From positions 2,232,001 to 2,296,000 of the forward strand of contig OZ007034.1 of the NCBI GenBank assembly GCA_963931635.1: DNA of 64,000 bases, given 5' to 3'. The translations under genes and the position numbers were made by a program. Each line of letters begins with the position of its first letter. Position 1 is the stretch's first letter. Positions 25,309 to 33,754 of the stretch are shown here, in pieces. The notes beneath the pieces are model-generated. The model saw only the letters and a program-made list of their open reading frames with translations, made no database searches and was not told the DNA's origin. The DNA comes from Caccoplasma sp905210875. GTDB taxonomy: Bacteria > Bacteroidota > Bacteroidia > Bacteroidales > UBA11471.

Positions 25309-26937
25309 TTACTTTATTGAGGTCTCGGGAAACCCCTTGTTCTCATTCAGCACTTCGAGAGCCTTCTTAAAGGTTTTGTCTTCTTGGAGAAGTATGGGGT
25401 AGAAAGCGTTGTCGCCTATGATGTTGCGGGCGATGTAACTTTCGAGGTAGTTGGTAAGCAGTTGTCCCGATTCTTTTATCTCTTTATTGTTTCGTTTCAA
25501 CCCGTGCGATGCGGCAAAGGCAATGAACTCGTCGAGCAAAGGCTCGTTCTGCAGATGCTTTTGCAATTGAACGTAATCTTTATATTCCGAGAGGAGATGT
25601 CGATTCTCGTCGGAATATTTAAAGGCATATTGGTAGAGCAACCCTTTGTTGACAGCTTCGTTGAGGTAAGGTGTTATGCCGGTGGTGTCGCGTGGTACAA
25701 AGATGTCGGGCATGATTCCGCCTCCGCCATATACGGTACGGCCCAGTCGGGTTTTGTAGACCAATGCATCGTTTTGCTTGATGCTGTCGGGGTGATCAAA
25801 CTCTCCGTGCATGAAGCGGTTCAAGATATCTTTTTCATAGTCTTCACCGTGCCCCAATTCGTATTCTTTCTGTATGGAGCGGCCCGAGGGGGTGTAGTAG
25901 CGGGCTATTGTGAGCCGTATGGCCGAGCCGTCGGCAAACGGCAATTGGTTTTGAACCAGACCTTTGCCAAATGAACGGCGTCCGACGATGAGACCCCGGT
26001 CATTGTCCTGAATGGCTCCGGCAAAGATTTCGCTGGCCGAGGCCGACCATTCATCGATGAGAACCACGATGGGCGCTTCCTTGAAGGCTCCGCTGCCGTT
26101 TGATATGGCTTCGCTGCGTGGGAATGCTTTTCCTTCGGTATAGACGATGAGTTGTCCTTTGGGCAGGAATTCGTTTATCATGTTGATAGCAATGTCGAGA
26201 ATACCTCCCGAGTTTCCGCGCAGGTCGACGATGAATTTCTTGGCATTCTGGTTTTTCAGTTGGGCGAGGCCGTTCATGAATTCGGTATAGGTTGTGCGGC
26301 CAAACTTGTTTACCTTTATATAACCCACCTCTTTGTTTACCATAAAGGCTACGTCGACACTGTTTACCGGTATGTCGTTACGGGTTACTTCATACGTCAG
26401 CATGTCGGGTGATGTCGACCGAAGAATGCCTAACTTGACCTGGCTCCCTTTGGGACCGCGCAGTTTTTTCAATACCTTGTCGTTGGAAACAACATCTTTC
26501 CCGGCAAATACTGTGTCGTCGACTTCCACGATGCGGTCGCCGGGCATTATGCCTATCTTTTCCGACGGGCCGCCCGGCACCACGGCAACTACCGTAATGG
26601 TGTCGTCCAGAATACTGAACTGTATGCCGATGCCGCTGAAACTTCCTTCCAACTCTTCGTTTATGGCTTGCAGGTCTTTGGCCGGAATATAGGCAGAGTG
26701 GGGGTCGAGTTCTCCCACAATCTGAGGCATGACGTCTTCGATGAGATCATTCATGTTTACGGTGTCGACATATTGAGTCTCGATGATACCCAGCAAGTTA
26801 TTGATTTTATTCCCGGGTACTCCCTGTTGTACACCTTTTACAATATGTGTTTGCGGATAGCGGTATCCTATGGCGATACCCAAAACGATGGCAATGGCTA
26901 TGACAAACGGTAACCATACAATGGATTTCTTTTTCAT
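25309..26937 (-). CDS. S41 C-terminal processing peptidase (Ctp/Prc family)
   Basis: A 542-residue exported protease: N-terminal membrane/signal helix (VWLPFVIAIAIVLGIAIGY), a helical cap, a PDZ domain (FSGIGIQFSILDDTI ... GIMPGDRIVEVDD), then the S41 catalytic core with DLRGNSGG, the nucleophile serine in DEWSASASEIFAGA and the general-base lysine in RSFGKGLVQ. Tail-specific proteases trim periplasmic proteins. Length agrees with Bacteroidetes CtpA-type enzymes. It lies between the dCMP deaminase and cyclo-ligase genes. Confidence 0.93.
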   Translation of the reverse strand: MKKKSIVWLPFVIAIAIVLGIAIGYRYPQTHIVKGVQQGVPGNKINNLLGIIETQYVDTVNMNDLIEDVMPQIVGELDPHSAYIPAKDLQAINEELEGSFSGIGIQFSILDDTITVVAVVPGGPSEKIGIMPGDRIVEVDDTVFAGKDVVSNDKVLKKLRGPKGSQVKLGILRSTSPDMLTYEVTRNDIPVNSVDVAFMVNKEVGYIKVNKFGRTTYTEFMNGLAQLKNQNAKKFIVDLRGNSGGILDIAINMINEFLPKGQLIVYTEGKAFPRSEAISNGSGAFKEAPIVVLIDEWSASASEIFAGAIQDNDRGLIVGRRSFGKGLVQNQLPFADGSAIRLTIARYYTPSGRSIQKEYELGHGEDYEKDILNRFMHGEFDHPDSIKQNDALVYKTRLGRTVYGGGGIMPDIFVPRDTTGITPYLNEAVNKGLLYQYAFKYSDENRHLLSEYKDYVQLQKHLQNEPLLDEFIAFAASHGLKRNNKEIKESGQLLTNYLESYIARNIIGDNAFYPILLQEDKTFKKALEVLNENKGFPETSIK

Positions 26938-26979
26938 CGTGCAAAATGTGTGATAATAGAATGTTATGTGGTTGGTGTA

Positions 26980-27414
26980 TTATTTTACCTCGATAAAGTC
27001 GACCTTGATACCTGCCTCTTTGAGCAAGTCTATTCCATCGCTCAACCGGTAATGTTCCGAAAATACAACCCGGGTTATACCGGCTTGTATGATGAGTTTG
27101 GAGCATTCGATGCAAGGAGAGGTTGTCACATATAAAGTGGCACCTTCGCTGCTGTTGCCCGACCGAGCAATTTTTGTGATGGCATTCGCTTCGGCGTGCA
27201 GCACATAAGGGTAGGTGTGGCCGGTCTCATCTTCACAAATATTCTTGAAGCCGGCCGGCGTACCGTTGTATCCATCGGAAATTATTGTGTTGTTCTTTAC
27301 CAAGAGTGCTCCAACTTGACGTCGTTTGCAGTAGGAATTTTCGGCCCATATTTTTGCCATGCGTATGTATCGGCAATCGAGAGCGGCTTGTTTATCGAGT
27401 GTTTCTGCTGACAT
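26980..27414 (-). CDS. dCMP/cytidine deaminase-family protein (ComEB-like)
   Basis: A 144-residue zinc deaminase with the catalytic HAEANAI (His and Glu) and the PCxxC zinc motif in TTSPCIECSK. The opening CRYIRMAKIWAENSYCKRRQVGALLV matches the ComEB/dCMP deaminase branch, which makes dUMP for thymidylate synthesis. It is the first gene of a three-gene unit. A -7-like TATTTTTG (minus strand, 27441-27448) lies 27 bases upstream. Confidence 0.9.
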   Translation of the reverse strand: MSAETLDKQAALDCRYIRMAKIWAENSYCKRRQVGALLVKNNTIISDGYNGTPAGFKNICEDETGHTYPYVLHAEANAITKIARSGNSSEGATLYVTTSPCIECSKLIIQAGITRVVFSEHYRLSDGIDLLKEAGIKVDFIEVK

Positions 27415-27624
27415 ATTTCGGTGTCGTTTTCAATGAGATACAAAAATACGACAATTATCGCAATACCTGTTATGTTCAAATGTGAAAAACCTTTATTTAT
27501 ATTAGATAATATATTAAGAACTTGATACATTGAGCGATATGTAAGGCTATTCCCCGCTTTGATTTTATGTATGCAATGTTCTTGCATTGAAGAGTTGTAT
27601 TTTAAGATTTTTTTAAACAAAAGA

Positions 27625-27656
27625 TTTGCTCAGTATTTATTCTATATCTAATTTTG
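27625..27656 (+). promoter_or_regulatory. promoter of the Fur/PerR-like gene
   Basis: TTTG (27625-27628), 20 bases, TAATTTTG (27649-27656), 29 bases before the ATG at 27685. Confidence 0.75.
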
Positions 27657-27679
27657 TGCCGATTAAAAAAATGTACTGA

Positions 27680-27694
27680 TTATAATGATTACTC
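27680..27694 (+). promoter_or_regulatory. candidate Per-box-like operator over the start codon
   Basis: TTATAATGATTACTC overlaps the start codon and fits the Per-box pattern TTATAATnATTATAA at 11 of 14 defined positions. The context is AT-rich, so chance is possible. If real it would suggest autoregulation. Confidence 0.3.
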
Positions 27695-28098
27695 AGAATG
27701 GATACAATCACTTGTTGGCGCATGGCATAAAGCCATCTATGCAGCGGGTAGCCATCATGGATTATCTCATGAAGCACCGCACGCATCCTACAGCAGATTG
27801 CATATATTCCGAGTTGAGTGAAACGATACCCACCTTGTCGCGTATGACGGTTTACAACACGTTGCGATTGCTGGTGGAGCAGGGGGCTGCACAACAGTTG
27901 TCGATTGATGACAAACAGGCTCACTATGATGCCGAGACGGCTCCTCATGCTCACTTTCGGTGTAACTGTTGCGGGGCCATATATGATGTGCCGGTCCCCT
28001 CTATGTCGCCTGCTGTTGCAGCCGATTTCCTGGTTACCGAGACGCACCTTTACTATCGGGGTATCTGCAAAAAGTGTAAACAAAAAAATCAAGAATAA
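27685..28098 (+). CDS. Fur-family transcriptional regulator, PerR-like
   Basis: A 137-residue regulator: N-terminal winged helix (MQRVAIMDYLMKHRTHPTADCIYSEL, LSRMTVYNTLRLLVEQG) and C-terminal dimerisation domain with the structural zinc cysteines Cys93/Cys96 and Cys128/Cys131 plus regulatory histidines (HAHF). It senses metal or peroxide. Placement 34 bases upstream of a peroxide-detoxifying rubrerythrin favours a PerR role over iron-Fur or Zur, but metal specificity cannot be read directly. Confidence 0.88.
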   Translation: MITQNGYNHLLAHGIKPSMQRVAIMDYLMKHRTHPTADCIYSELSETIPTLSRMTVYNTLRLLVEQGAAQQLSIDDKQAHYDAETAPHAHFRCNCCGAIYDVPVPSMSPAVAADFLVTETHLYYRGICKKCKQKNQE

Positions 28099-28132
28099 AC
28101 TCTTAGTTATTAAACCCTAAAATCCAACAGTT

Positions 28133-28687
28133 ATGAAAAAGAAATTCATTTGTACAGTATGTGGTTATGTATATGAAGGTGAACATGCTCCCGAGCGTTG
28201 TCCTCAATGCGGTGTTCCCGGCTCCAAATTTAAAGAAGTAGTTGATAACGGTGAGGCTCTTCAATTCATCACCGAGCACCACATCGGCGACGGTGTTGTA
28301 GAAGATGCCGAGGTTATGGAAGGCCTTAAAGCACACTTCCAGGGCGAATGTACCGAAGTGGGTATGTACCTCGCCATGAGCCGTCAGGCCGATCGCGAAG
28401 GCTATCCCGAGATTGCTGAGGCTTTCAAACGTTATGCTTGGGAAGAGGCCGAACACGCTTCAAAATTTGCCGAACTCCTCGGTGAGGTTGTTTGGGATAC
28501 CAAGAAAAACCTCGAAGCTCGTAAAGATGCCGAATGCGGTGCTTGCGCCGACAAGATGCGTATTGCCAAACGTGCCAAAGAACTCGGTTACGATGCCATT
28601 CACGATACCGTACACGAAATGGCCAAAGACGAAGCTCGTCACGGAAAAGGTTTCGAGGGTCTTTACAACCGTTATTTCAAGAAATAA
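28133..28687 (+). CDS. reverse rubrerythrin (N-terminal rubredoxin, C-terminal diiron domain)
   Basis: A 184-residue cytoplasmic protein. The rubredoxin domain is at the N-terminus (Cys 7, 10, 23, 26: CTVC and CPQC), followed by a ferritin-like four-helix bundle with EXXH diiron ligands (GECTEVGMYLAM, EEAEHASKF, DEARHGKGFEGL). Classical rubrerythrin has the opposite order, hence reverse rubrerythrin, an NAD(P)H-fed peroxide reductase of anaerobes. It is co-transcribed with the PerR-like gene and ends in a strong terminator. Confidence 0.92.
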   Translation: MKKKFICTVCGYVYEGEHAPERCPQCGVPGSKFKEVVDNGEALQFITEHHIGDGVVEDAEVMEGLKAHFQGECTEVGMYLAMSRQADREGYPEIAEAFKRYAWEEAEHASKFAELLGEVVWDTKKNLEARKDAECGACADKMRIAKRAKELGYDAIHDTVHEMAKDEARHGKGFEGLYNRYFKK

Positions 28688-28713
28688 CCCAAACCTTAAT
28701 TATGTAATTTTTG

Positions 28714-28744
28714 AAAGGCAAGGTGCATCGCACCTTGCCTTTTT
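28714..28744 (+). terminator. terminator after reverse rubrerythrin
   Basis: Perfect 13-bp stem aaaggcaaggtgc/gcaccttgccttt with a 3-base loop followed by T's. Confidence 0.85.
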
Positions 28745-28759
28745 GTTTAAGAAAAGTCC

Positions 28760-29581
28760 TTATGAGTGAGTGGATATACGGCTGTCGCTTTTGTGGAAGG
28801 AAAGCAGCAAGCGCATGAATTTCAAGACACGACGTCGCGTATGAGTGTGGTTTTCAAGAGCTGAGAAAGGTTCATATCGTTTTTCGATGGCATAGAGGCG
28901 ATGCAATTCTTTTGAGATGGTGGGAGACAAGAGGCGAGAGAGACATTCCTGCATCTCTTTTTGGCACAGCTCTGTCTGGGTGGAACTGATGCCGTCGGTC
29001 ATAAACGTGCTGACGAACATTGCGATGTGTTTCGTGCTACATGCTTCCAATACGATTTTTCTGAAAAGAAATTCCCAATCAGCGACGATACGCAACGATT
29101 CGTTGTAGCCATAGGCGTCGAACAGCTCCCGTCTGAAGAATATAGCCGGATGTCCCAAAGATTTTTCCAGTAAATACTCTGTTGTAGGCTGGTCGGGATA
29201 GGTCGTCGGTGTACGTTTGCCGTTTAAGTCTTGAAAGTAGAGGTCTCCATAAATTATATCTTCACCGGTCAACTGGTCGGCTACTTTTTGCAGGGAGTCG
29301 GGTTCGAGAAAGTCGCCCGAATTCAGGAACAGAACATAGTCTCCAGAAGCCCGGGCAATGCCCTTGTTCATGGCTGGGTATATGCCACCATCTTTTTCGG
29401 AGCACCAGTAAGCAAAGTGTTGTCGATAGTTTTCGATGACATCTCGACTGTTGTCGCTGCTGCCCCCGTCTATGACGATGTATTCGATGAGGTCGCTGCA
29501 CGCTTGATTGATGACGCTTTGTACGGTACGTTGCAACCCCTCTCCATTATTGTAGTTAATGGTGATGATGGAAATTTTCAT
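28760..29581 (-). CDS. family 2 glycosyltransferase
   Basis: A 273-residue GT-A fold enzyme: MKISIITINYNNGEGL, IVIDGGSSDNS, GGIYPAMNKGIARASGDYVLFLNSGD (the DXD-like NSGD) and the RELFDAYGYNESLRIVADWEFLFR acceptor part. Such WcaA/WcaE-like enzymes add sugars to polysaccharides from nucleotide-sugar donors. The frame runs back to 29632, but a promoter at 29602-29632 and the GT2 N-terminus support the ATG at 29581. It stands alone; the sugar is unknown. Confidence 0.88.
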   Translation of the reverse strand: MKISIITINYNNGEGLQRTVQSVINQACSDLIEYIVIDGGSSDNSRDVIENYRQHFAYWCSEKDGGIYPAMNKGIARASGDYVLFLNSGDFLEPDSLQKVADQLTGEDIIYGDLYFQDLNGKRTPTTYPDQPTTEYLLEKSLGHPAIFFRRELFDAYGYNESLRIVADWEFLFRKIVLEACSTKHIAMFVSTFMTDGISSTQTELCQKEMQECLSRLLSPTISKELHRLYAIEKRYEPFSALENHTHTRRRVLKFMRLLLSFHKSDSRISTHS

Positions 29582-29601
29582 AATGTGTGATTTCGGTGTG
29601 G

Positions 29602-29632
29602 CAAAGATAGAGGGCACCACGAAATAGACCAA
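29602..29632 (-). promoter_or_regulatory. promoter of the GT2 gene
   Basis: Minus strand: TTG (29630-29632), 20 bases, TATCTTTG (29602-29609), 20 bases before the ATG. Confidence 0.7.
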
Positions 29633-29647
29633 GCTTTCCGGGTAGAA

Positions 29648-29683
29648 AAAACGGTCTTTTCTTGTCTAAGAAAAGACCGTTTT
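29648..29683 (-). terminator. terminator of the M3 peptidase gene
   Basis: Perfect 16-bp stem (29648-29663 with 29668-29683), 4-base loop, followed by T6 on the minus strand. It lies 20 bases after the peptidase stop. Confidence 0.85.
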
Positions 29684-29703
29684 CCATAGAAACAGATGTT
29701 TCG

Positions 29704-31803
29704 CTATCTGATGCCGTCACGTTTCATGAGGGCGTCGATGTGAGGTTCACGACCTCTGAAACGGATATAGAGTGACATGGGATCTTCGGTATCACCCTTT
29801 TCGAGAATATTTTTCCGGAACGAGTTTGCCGTTTCTTTATCAAAAATACCCTTTCCCTTAAAGAGTGAGAAAGCGTCGGCATCGAGTACTTCGGCCCATT
29901 TATATCCATAATAACCGGCTGCATATCCTCCTCCGAAGATGTGAGAGAACTGGCAACTGAACACAGCCCCGTCAAGGGCAGGAAGTAACTGTGTGGGGGC
30001 AACAGCTTTTCGTTCAAATGCAGCTATGTCGTCGACTTTCCCTTCGCTGGTGTGCCAAGCCATGTCGAGCATGCCGTAGGTAAGCTGTCGCACGCAATAG
30101 TAGGCGGCGTGGTAGCGCTGAGCGTTGCGTATCTTGGTAACCAGACTGTCGGGTAAAATTTCCCCGGTAACGTAATGATGGGCAAATGTCGCCAGAAATT
30201 CTTGTTCGGGAAGCCAGTTCTCCATCAGTTGGGAAGGCAGTTCCACGAAGTCACGGTAGACGTTGGTCCCCGAGAGCGATTCATATTTCGAGTTGGCCAT
30301 CAGTCCATGCAGGGCGTGTCCGAACTCATGCAGGAAAGTTTCCACCTCATCGTAGGTAAGCAGGGCAGGAGTCGACTCGGTAGGACGTGTAAAATTCATG
30401 ACCAGAGATACATGCGGCCGGCTGTTGGTGCCGTCGGCATCGATCCATTGTTCTTTGAAAGAGGTCATCCAAGCACCGCCTTGTTTGGTCGAGCGAGGGT
30501 AGAAGTCTGTATAAAGAAGACCCAAATAGCTGCTGTCGGCGTCGTAGACTTCAAAGGTCTCCACCTCTTTGTGGTAGACGGGAATGTCGGTTGTCTTCTT
30601 GAATGTGAGTCCGTAGAGACGGGTGGCCAATCCGAAGACACCCTTTTTTACCTGTTCCAGTTCGAAGTAGGGTTTCAGCATTTCGTCGTTGAGATCATAG
30701 AGCGCATCTTTTTGTTTGGTAGAATAGTAGGAATAGTCCCACGGCATGAGTTCGACCGGGTGTCCCTCTTTTTTCTCGGCGAATGCCTGCAACTGTTTTA
30801 TCTCTTCGACAGCCACGGGCTTGTAGGCATTGAGCAACTGGTTCAGCAGGTCGTAGACCCGGGCGCTGTTCTGAGCCATTCGGTGTTCGAGCACATACTC
30901 GGCGAAATTTTCGTAACCAAGCAACCGGGCTATTTCATATCGTAACTCGGCAATGCGCACGACGATGTCGCGGTTGTCGTATTGGTCGTTTACACAACGG
31001 GTATTGTAGGCTGTATAAATTTTCTCTCGGAGATCTCTTCGCTCGGCATATTTCAAGAAGGCACTCATGCTGGGATAGGAGAGGTCGAAGAGATAGGCGC
31101 CCTCATGTCCTTTTTCTTTGGCTCGCATGGCGGCAGCGTCGAGAGCACTCTGTGGCAGGCCGGCCACGTCGGCACTGTCGGTAAGTATCATTTCAAAGGC
31201 GTTGGTGGCTTTCAGCAGGTTCGATTCAAATTTGAGACATAGTCGACTCAACTCGCTGCTCAGTTCGCGGTACTCTTGGCGAGCTTCTCCTTCGAGGTTG
31301 GCACCGCTGCGGGCCATGCCGTTGTAGGTCTCTTCGAGCAGCCGTTTTTCTTCGGTAGAGAGGGCAAGGGAGTCACGTTGTTCATAGACGGTTTTTACTC
31401 TCTTGAAAAGAGCTTCGTTGAGGTTGATGTTGTTGCTGTGTTCGGTCAGCAGGGGTGAGATGCGTTCCGAAGCAGCAATCATTTCATCGTCGCCGTTGGC
31501 GCTGAGCAGGTTGAAGAATATCGATGTGATACGTCCCAGCTTGCTGCCCGACAGCTCCATGGCTTCGATGGTGTTTGCAAACGTGGGAGCCTCGTCTTGT
31601 GCCACGATGGCGTCGATTTCGGCTTGGTGGAGTGCTATGGCTTCGGTTATGGCCGGCTCGAAATCTTCGGTCTTTATCCGATCAAACGGAGCCGCTCCGT
31701 GTGGTGTGTTGAAAGACGACAATAACGGATTGTTTCTTTGAGTCATATCAGTACATGAAAAGTTAAATAAGACAACAAGGGTCAAAAAGAAAATGTTTCG
31801 CAT
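29704..31803 (-). CDS. dcp: M3-family peptidyl-dipeptidase lipoprotein (Dcp-like)
   Basis: A 699-residue zinc peptidase with a lipoprotein signal (MRNIFFLTLVVLFNFSC, lipobox ending at Cys18), so it is probably membrane-anchored in the periplasm. The catalytic HEFGHALHGLMANS motif and the flanking VMNFTRPTESTPALLTYDEV and GGYAAGYYGYKWAEVLDADAF are characteristic of M3 peptidyl-dipeptidase Dcp, which releases dipeptides from peptide C-termini. The frame extends to 31842 but the lipoprotein signal starts at 31803. It is monocistronic with a strong terminator. Confidence 0.93.
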   Translation of the reverse strand: MRNIFFLTLVVLFNFSCTDMTQRNNPLLSSFNTPHGAAPFDRIKTEDFEPAITEAIALHQAEIDAIVAQDEAPTFANTIEAMELSGSKLGRITSIFFNLLSANGDDEMIAASERISPLLTEHSNNINLNEALFKRVKTVYEQRDSLALSTEEKRLLEETYNGMARSGANLEGEARQEYRELSSELSRLCLKFESNLLKATNAFEMILTDSADVAGLPQSALDAAAMRAKEKGHEGAYLFDLSYPSMSAFLKYAERRDLREKIYTAYNTRCVNDQYDNRDIVVRIAELRYEIARLLGYENFAEYVLEHRMAQNSARVYDLLNQLLNAYKPVAVEEIKQLQAFAEKKEGHPVELMPWDYSYYSTKQKDALYDLNDEMLKPYFELEQVKKGVFGLATRLYGLTFKKTTDIPVYHKEVETFEVYDADSSYLGLLYTDFYPRSTKQGGAWMTSFKEQWIDADGTNSRPHVSLVMNFTRPTESTPALLTYDEVETFLHEFGHALHGLMANSKYESLSGTNVYRDFVELPSQLMENWLPEQEFLATFAHHYVTGEILPDSLVTKIRNAQRYHAAYYCVRQLTYGMLDMAWHTSEGKVDDIAAFERKAVAPTQLLPALDGAVFSCQFSHIFGGGYAAGYYGYKWAEVLDADAFSLFKGKGIFDKETANSFRKNILEKGDTEDPMSLYIRFRGREPHIDALMKRDGIR

Positions 31804-31903
31804 AATGTTCAATCTTTGTGCGAAAATAGCAATAAAAGGCAAGTCGTCGGGATAGCATATATTTAATTTGTGTTAATCGTCGGAACCCCTTTCTCCAAAT
31901 TTA

Positions 31904-31911
31904 TATCTTTG
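31904..31911 (+). promoter_or_regulatory. -7 element of the LtaS-like gene
   Basis: TATCTTTG, 22 bases before the ATG at 31934. Confidence 0.5.
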
Positions 31912-31933
31912 AAACCTTAAAATTGAGAATCTC

Positions 31934-33748
31934 ATGAAACGATTGCTTTACCTGATAGCCATATATTTTCTGTTTGTGGCGGTGTTTATCCTGCAACGGC
32001 CTTTGTTCATGATTTGGCAAGGCGATCTTTACGCCGGGACTCCGTTTATAGATTGGCTGCGTGTCGTATGGCACGGTGTGCCTCTCGATTTGTCCGTATC
32101 GGCCTACATCATGGTATTGCCCATGTTGTTGTCGCTGGTTGCGATATGGCGGCCCGGACGTTGGCTGCTCTATACCTTGCGAGTATATTTTTCCCTTATC
32201 GTACTGTTGCTGGCCGTAATATGTGTAGCCGATGCCGAATTGTACGGTTATTGGGGGTTCCGTATTGACGTAACGCCTCTGTTCTATTTGCAGTCACCGG
32301 CCGACGCCATGGCCAGTGTACCGGTGGGTATGTTTTTTGTGGCTCTGCTGTTTATTGTCGTTTATGTCGGAGTTGTTGGTTATGTATTGGACCGATGGTT
32401 GTTGCGGCCCATGTCGCAACAAGTGTGTCGTCATCGCATTCTCTCCACGGTGGTTACCTTGTTTCTGACGGCTTTTCTATTTCTGCCCATCCGGGGTGGC
32501 GTTTCGGCTTCGACGATGAATGTGGGGTGGGCCTATTTCAGCGAACGCATAGAGTTGAATCATGCCGCTGTCAATCCGGCATTCAGTCTGCTGTCGTCGA
32601 TGACGAAAGGAACTGATTTTACCCGGCAATATCGATTCATGTCTCCCGAAGAAGCCGATGAGGCGTTTGCTCCGTTGAAGCCGTCGCCTGTGGTTTTCCC
32701 CAATGATTCTGATAGCTGGCTCACTACCACCCGTCCTCAGATTGTGCTGGTGATTCTGGAAAGTTTTACGGGTCACATTCTCGATATGCCCGGTGTGATG
32801 CCGCGTCTGAAAGCCCTCTCGGAGGAGGGTATTTATTTCTCTAATTTCTATGCCAACAGTTTCCGCACCGACCGGGGACTGGTTTCATTGCTCAGCGGTT
32901 ATCCGGCACAACCCACCGCCTCGATTATGAAATATCCGGCCAAGTCGCAGTCGTTGCCGGCCATAGCCCGCTCGTTGCGCCGAGATGGGTATGACCTCGA
33001 AATGATTTATGGTGGTGATGTCGACTTTACCAATATGCGCTCTTATTTCTATGCAACCGGTTATGAAAGGGTTCTTTCGTGTGATGACTTTGCGGCTGAC
33101 GAGAATACGGCGCGCTGGGGGGTGCCCGACCACATAGCCTTCGATCGTGTAGTGCGAGAAATTTCTGAAGAGAAGGCTCGTCCTTTTATGAAGACATTTC
33201 TCACGTTGAGCAGTCATGAGCCGTTTGATGTGCCGATGCACCGCCTCGAACATCCCTACCTCAACTCGGTTGCCTATACCGACAGTTGTCTCGGTGCGTT
33301 TGTCGACACGCTCCGGCAGTCGCCTTTGTGGAACGATTTGCTTATTATCTTCGTGGCCGACCATACCATGCGTTACCCCGATGGCATACAGGAGTGTGAG
33401 GTCAAGCGGCACCACATACCCATGGTATGGTGCGGAGGAGCCGTGCGGGGGCACCGTACTGTCGAGACCTATGCTTCGCAAATCGATTTGGCAGCCACTC
33501 TGCTGGCGCAGTTGCATATCGACTACTCCGACTTTGCATTCAGCAAGAATATGGCCGATACGACCCAGCACACCTTTGCTTACTATACCTACAAAGATGG
33601 TCTTGGCTATGTCGATGCCGAGAATCGTGTGATTTACGATTGTGATGCCGGCGACTGGCTTTTGAAAGAGGGCCCGCAAGCCGACGATTGTGCCCGGTCG
33701 GCACAAGCCTTTCTCCAAAAACTCTATGACGACATGGGCTCTCGTTGA
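31934..33748 (+). CDS. LTA-synthase-like sulfatase/phosphatase-fold membrane protein
   Basis: A 604-residue protein with five N-terminal membrane helices (about residues 5-190) and a periplasmic alkaline-phosphatase-superfamily domain. LtaS-type active-site elements are visible: VILESFTGH (metal-binding Glu), NSFRTDRG (catalytic Thr) and FVADHTMRYPDG (Asp-His metal ligands). In Gram-positives LtaS polymerises glycerol phosphate; related Gram-negative enzymes modify periplasmic glucans or lipids with phosphoglycerol or phosphoethanolamine. The acceptor here is unknown. It is convergent with the TPR gene, 6 bases apart, with no terminator visible between them. Confidence 0.88.
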   Translation: MKRLLYLIAIYFLFVAVFILQRPLFMIWQGDLYAGTPFIDWLRVVWHGVPLDLSVSAYIMVLPMLLSLVAIWRPGRWLLYTLRVYFSLIVLLLAVICVADAELYGYWGFRIDVTPLFYLQSPADAMASVPVGMFFVALLFIVVYVGVVGYVLDRWLLRPMSQQVCRHRILSTVVTLFLTAFLFLPIRGGVSASTMNVGWAYFSERIELNHAAVNPAFSLLSSMTKGTDFTRQYRFMSPEEADEAFAPLKPSPVVFPNDSDSWLTTTRPQIVLVILESFTGHILDMPGVMPRLKALSEEGIYFSNFYANSFRTDRGLVSLLSGYPAQPTASIMKYPAKSQSLPAIARSLRRDGYDLEMIYGGDVDFTNMRSYFYATGYERVLSCDDFAADENTARWGVPDHIAFDRVVREISEEKARPFMKTFLTLSSHEPFDVPMHRLEHPYLNSVAYTDSCLGAFVDTLRQSPLWNDLLIIFVADHTMRYPDGIQECEVKRHHIPMVWCGGAVRGHRTVETYASQIDLAATLLAQLHIDYSDFAFSKNMADTTQHTFAYYTYKDGLGYVDAENRVIYDCDAGDWLLKEGPQADDCARSAQAFLQKLYDDMGSR

Positions 33749-33754
33749 TGCCTG

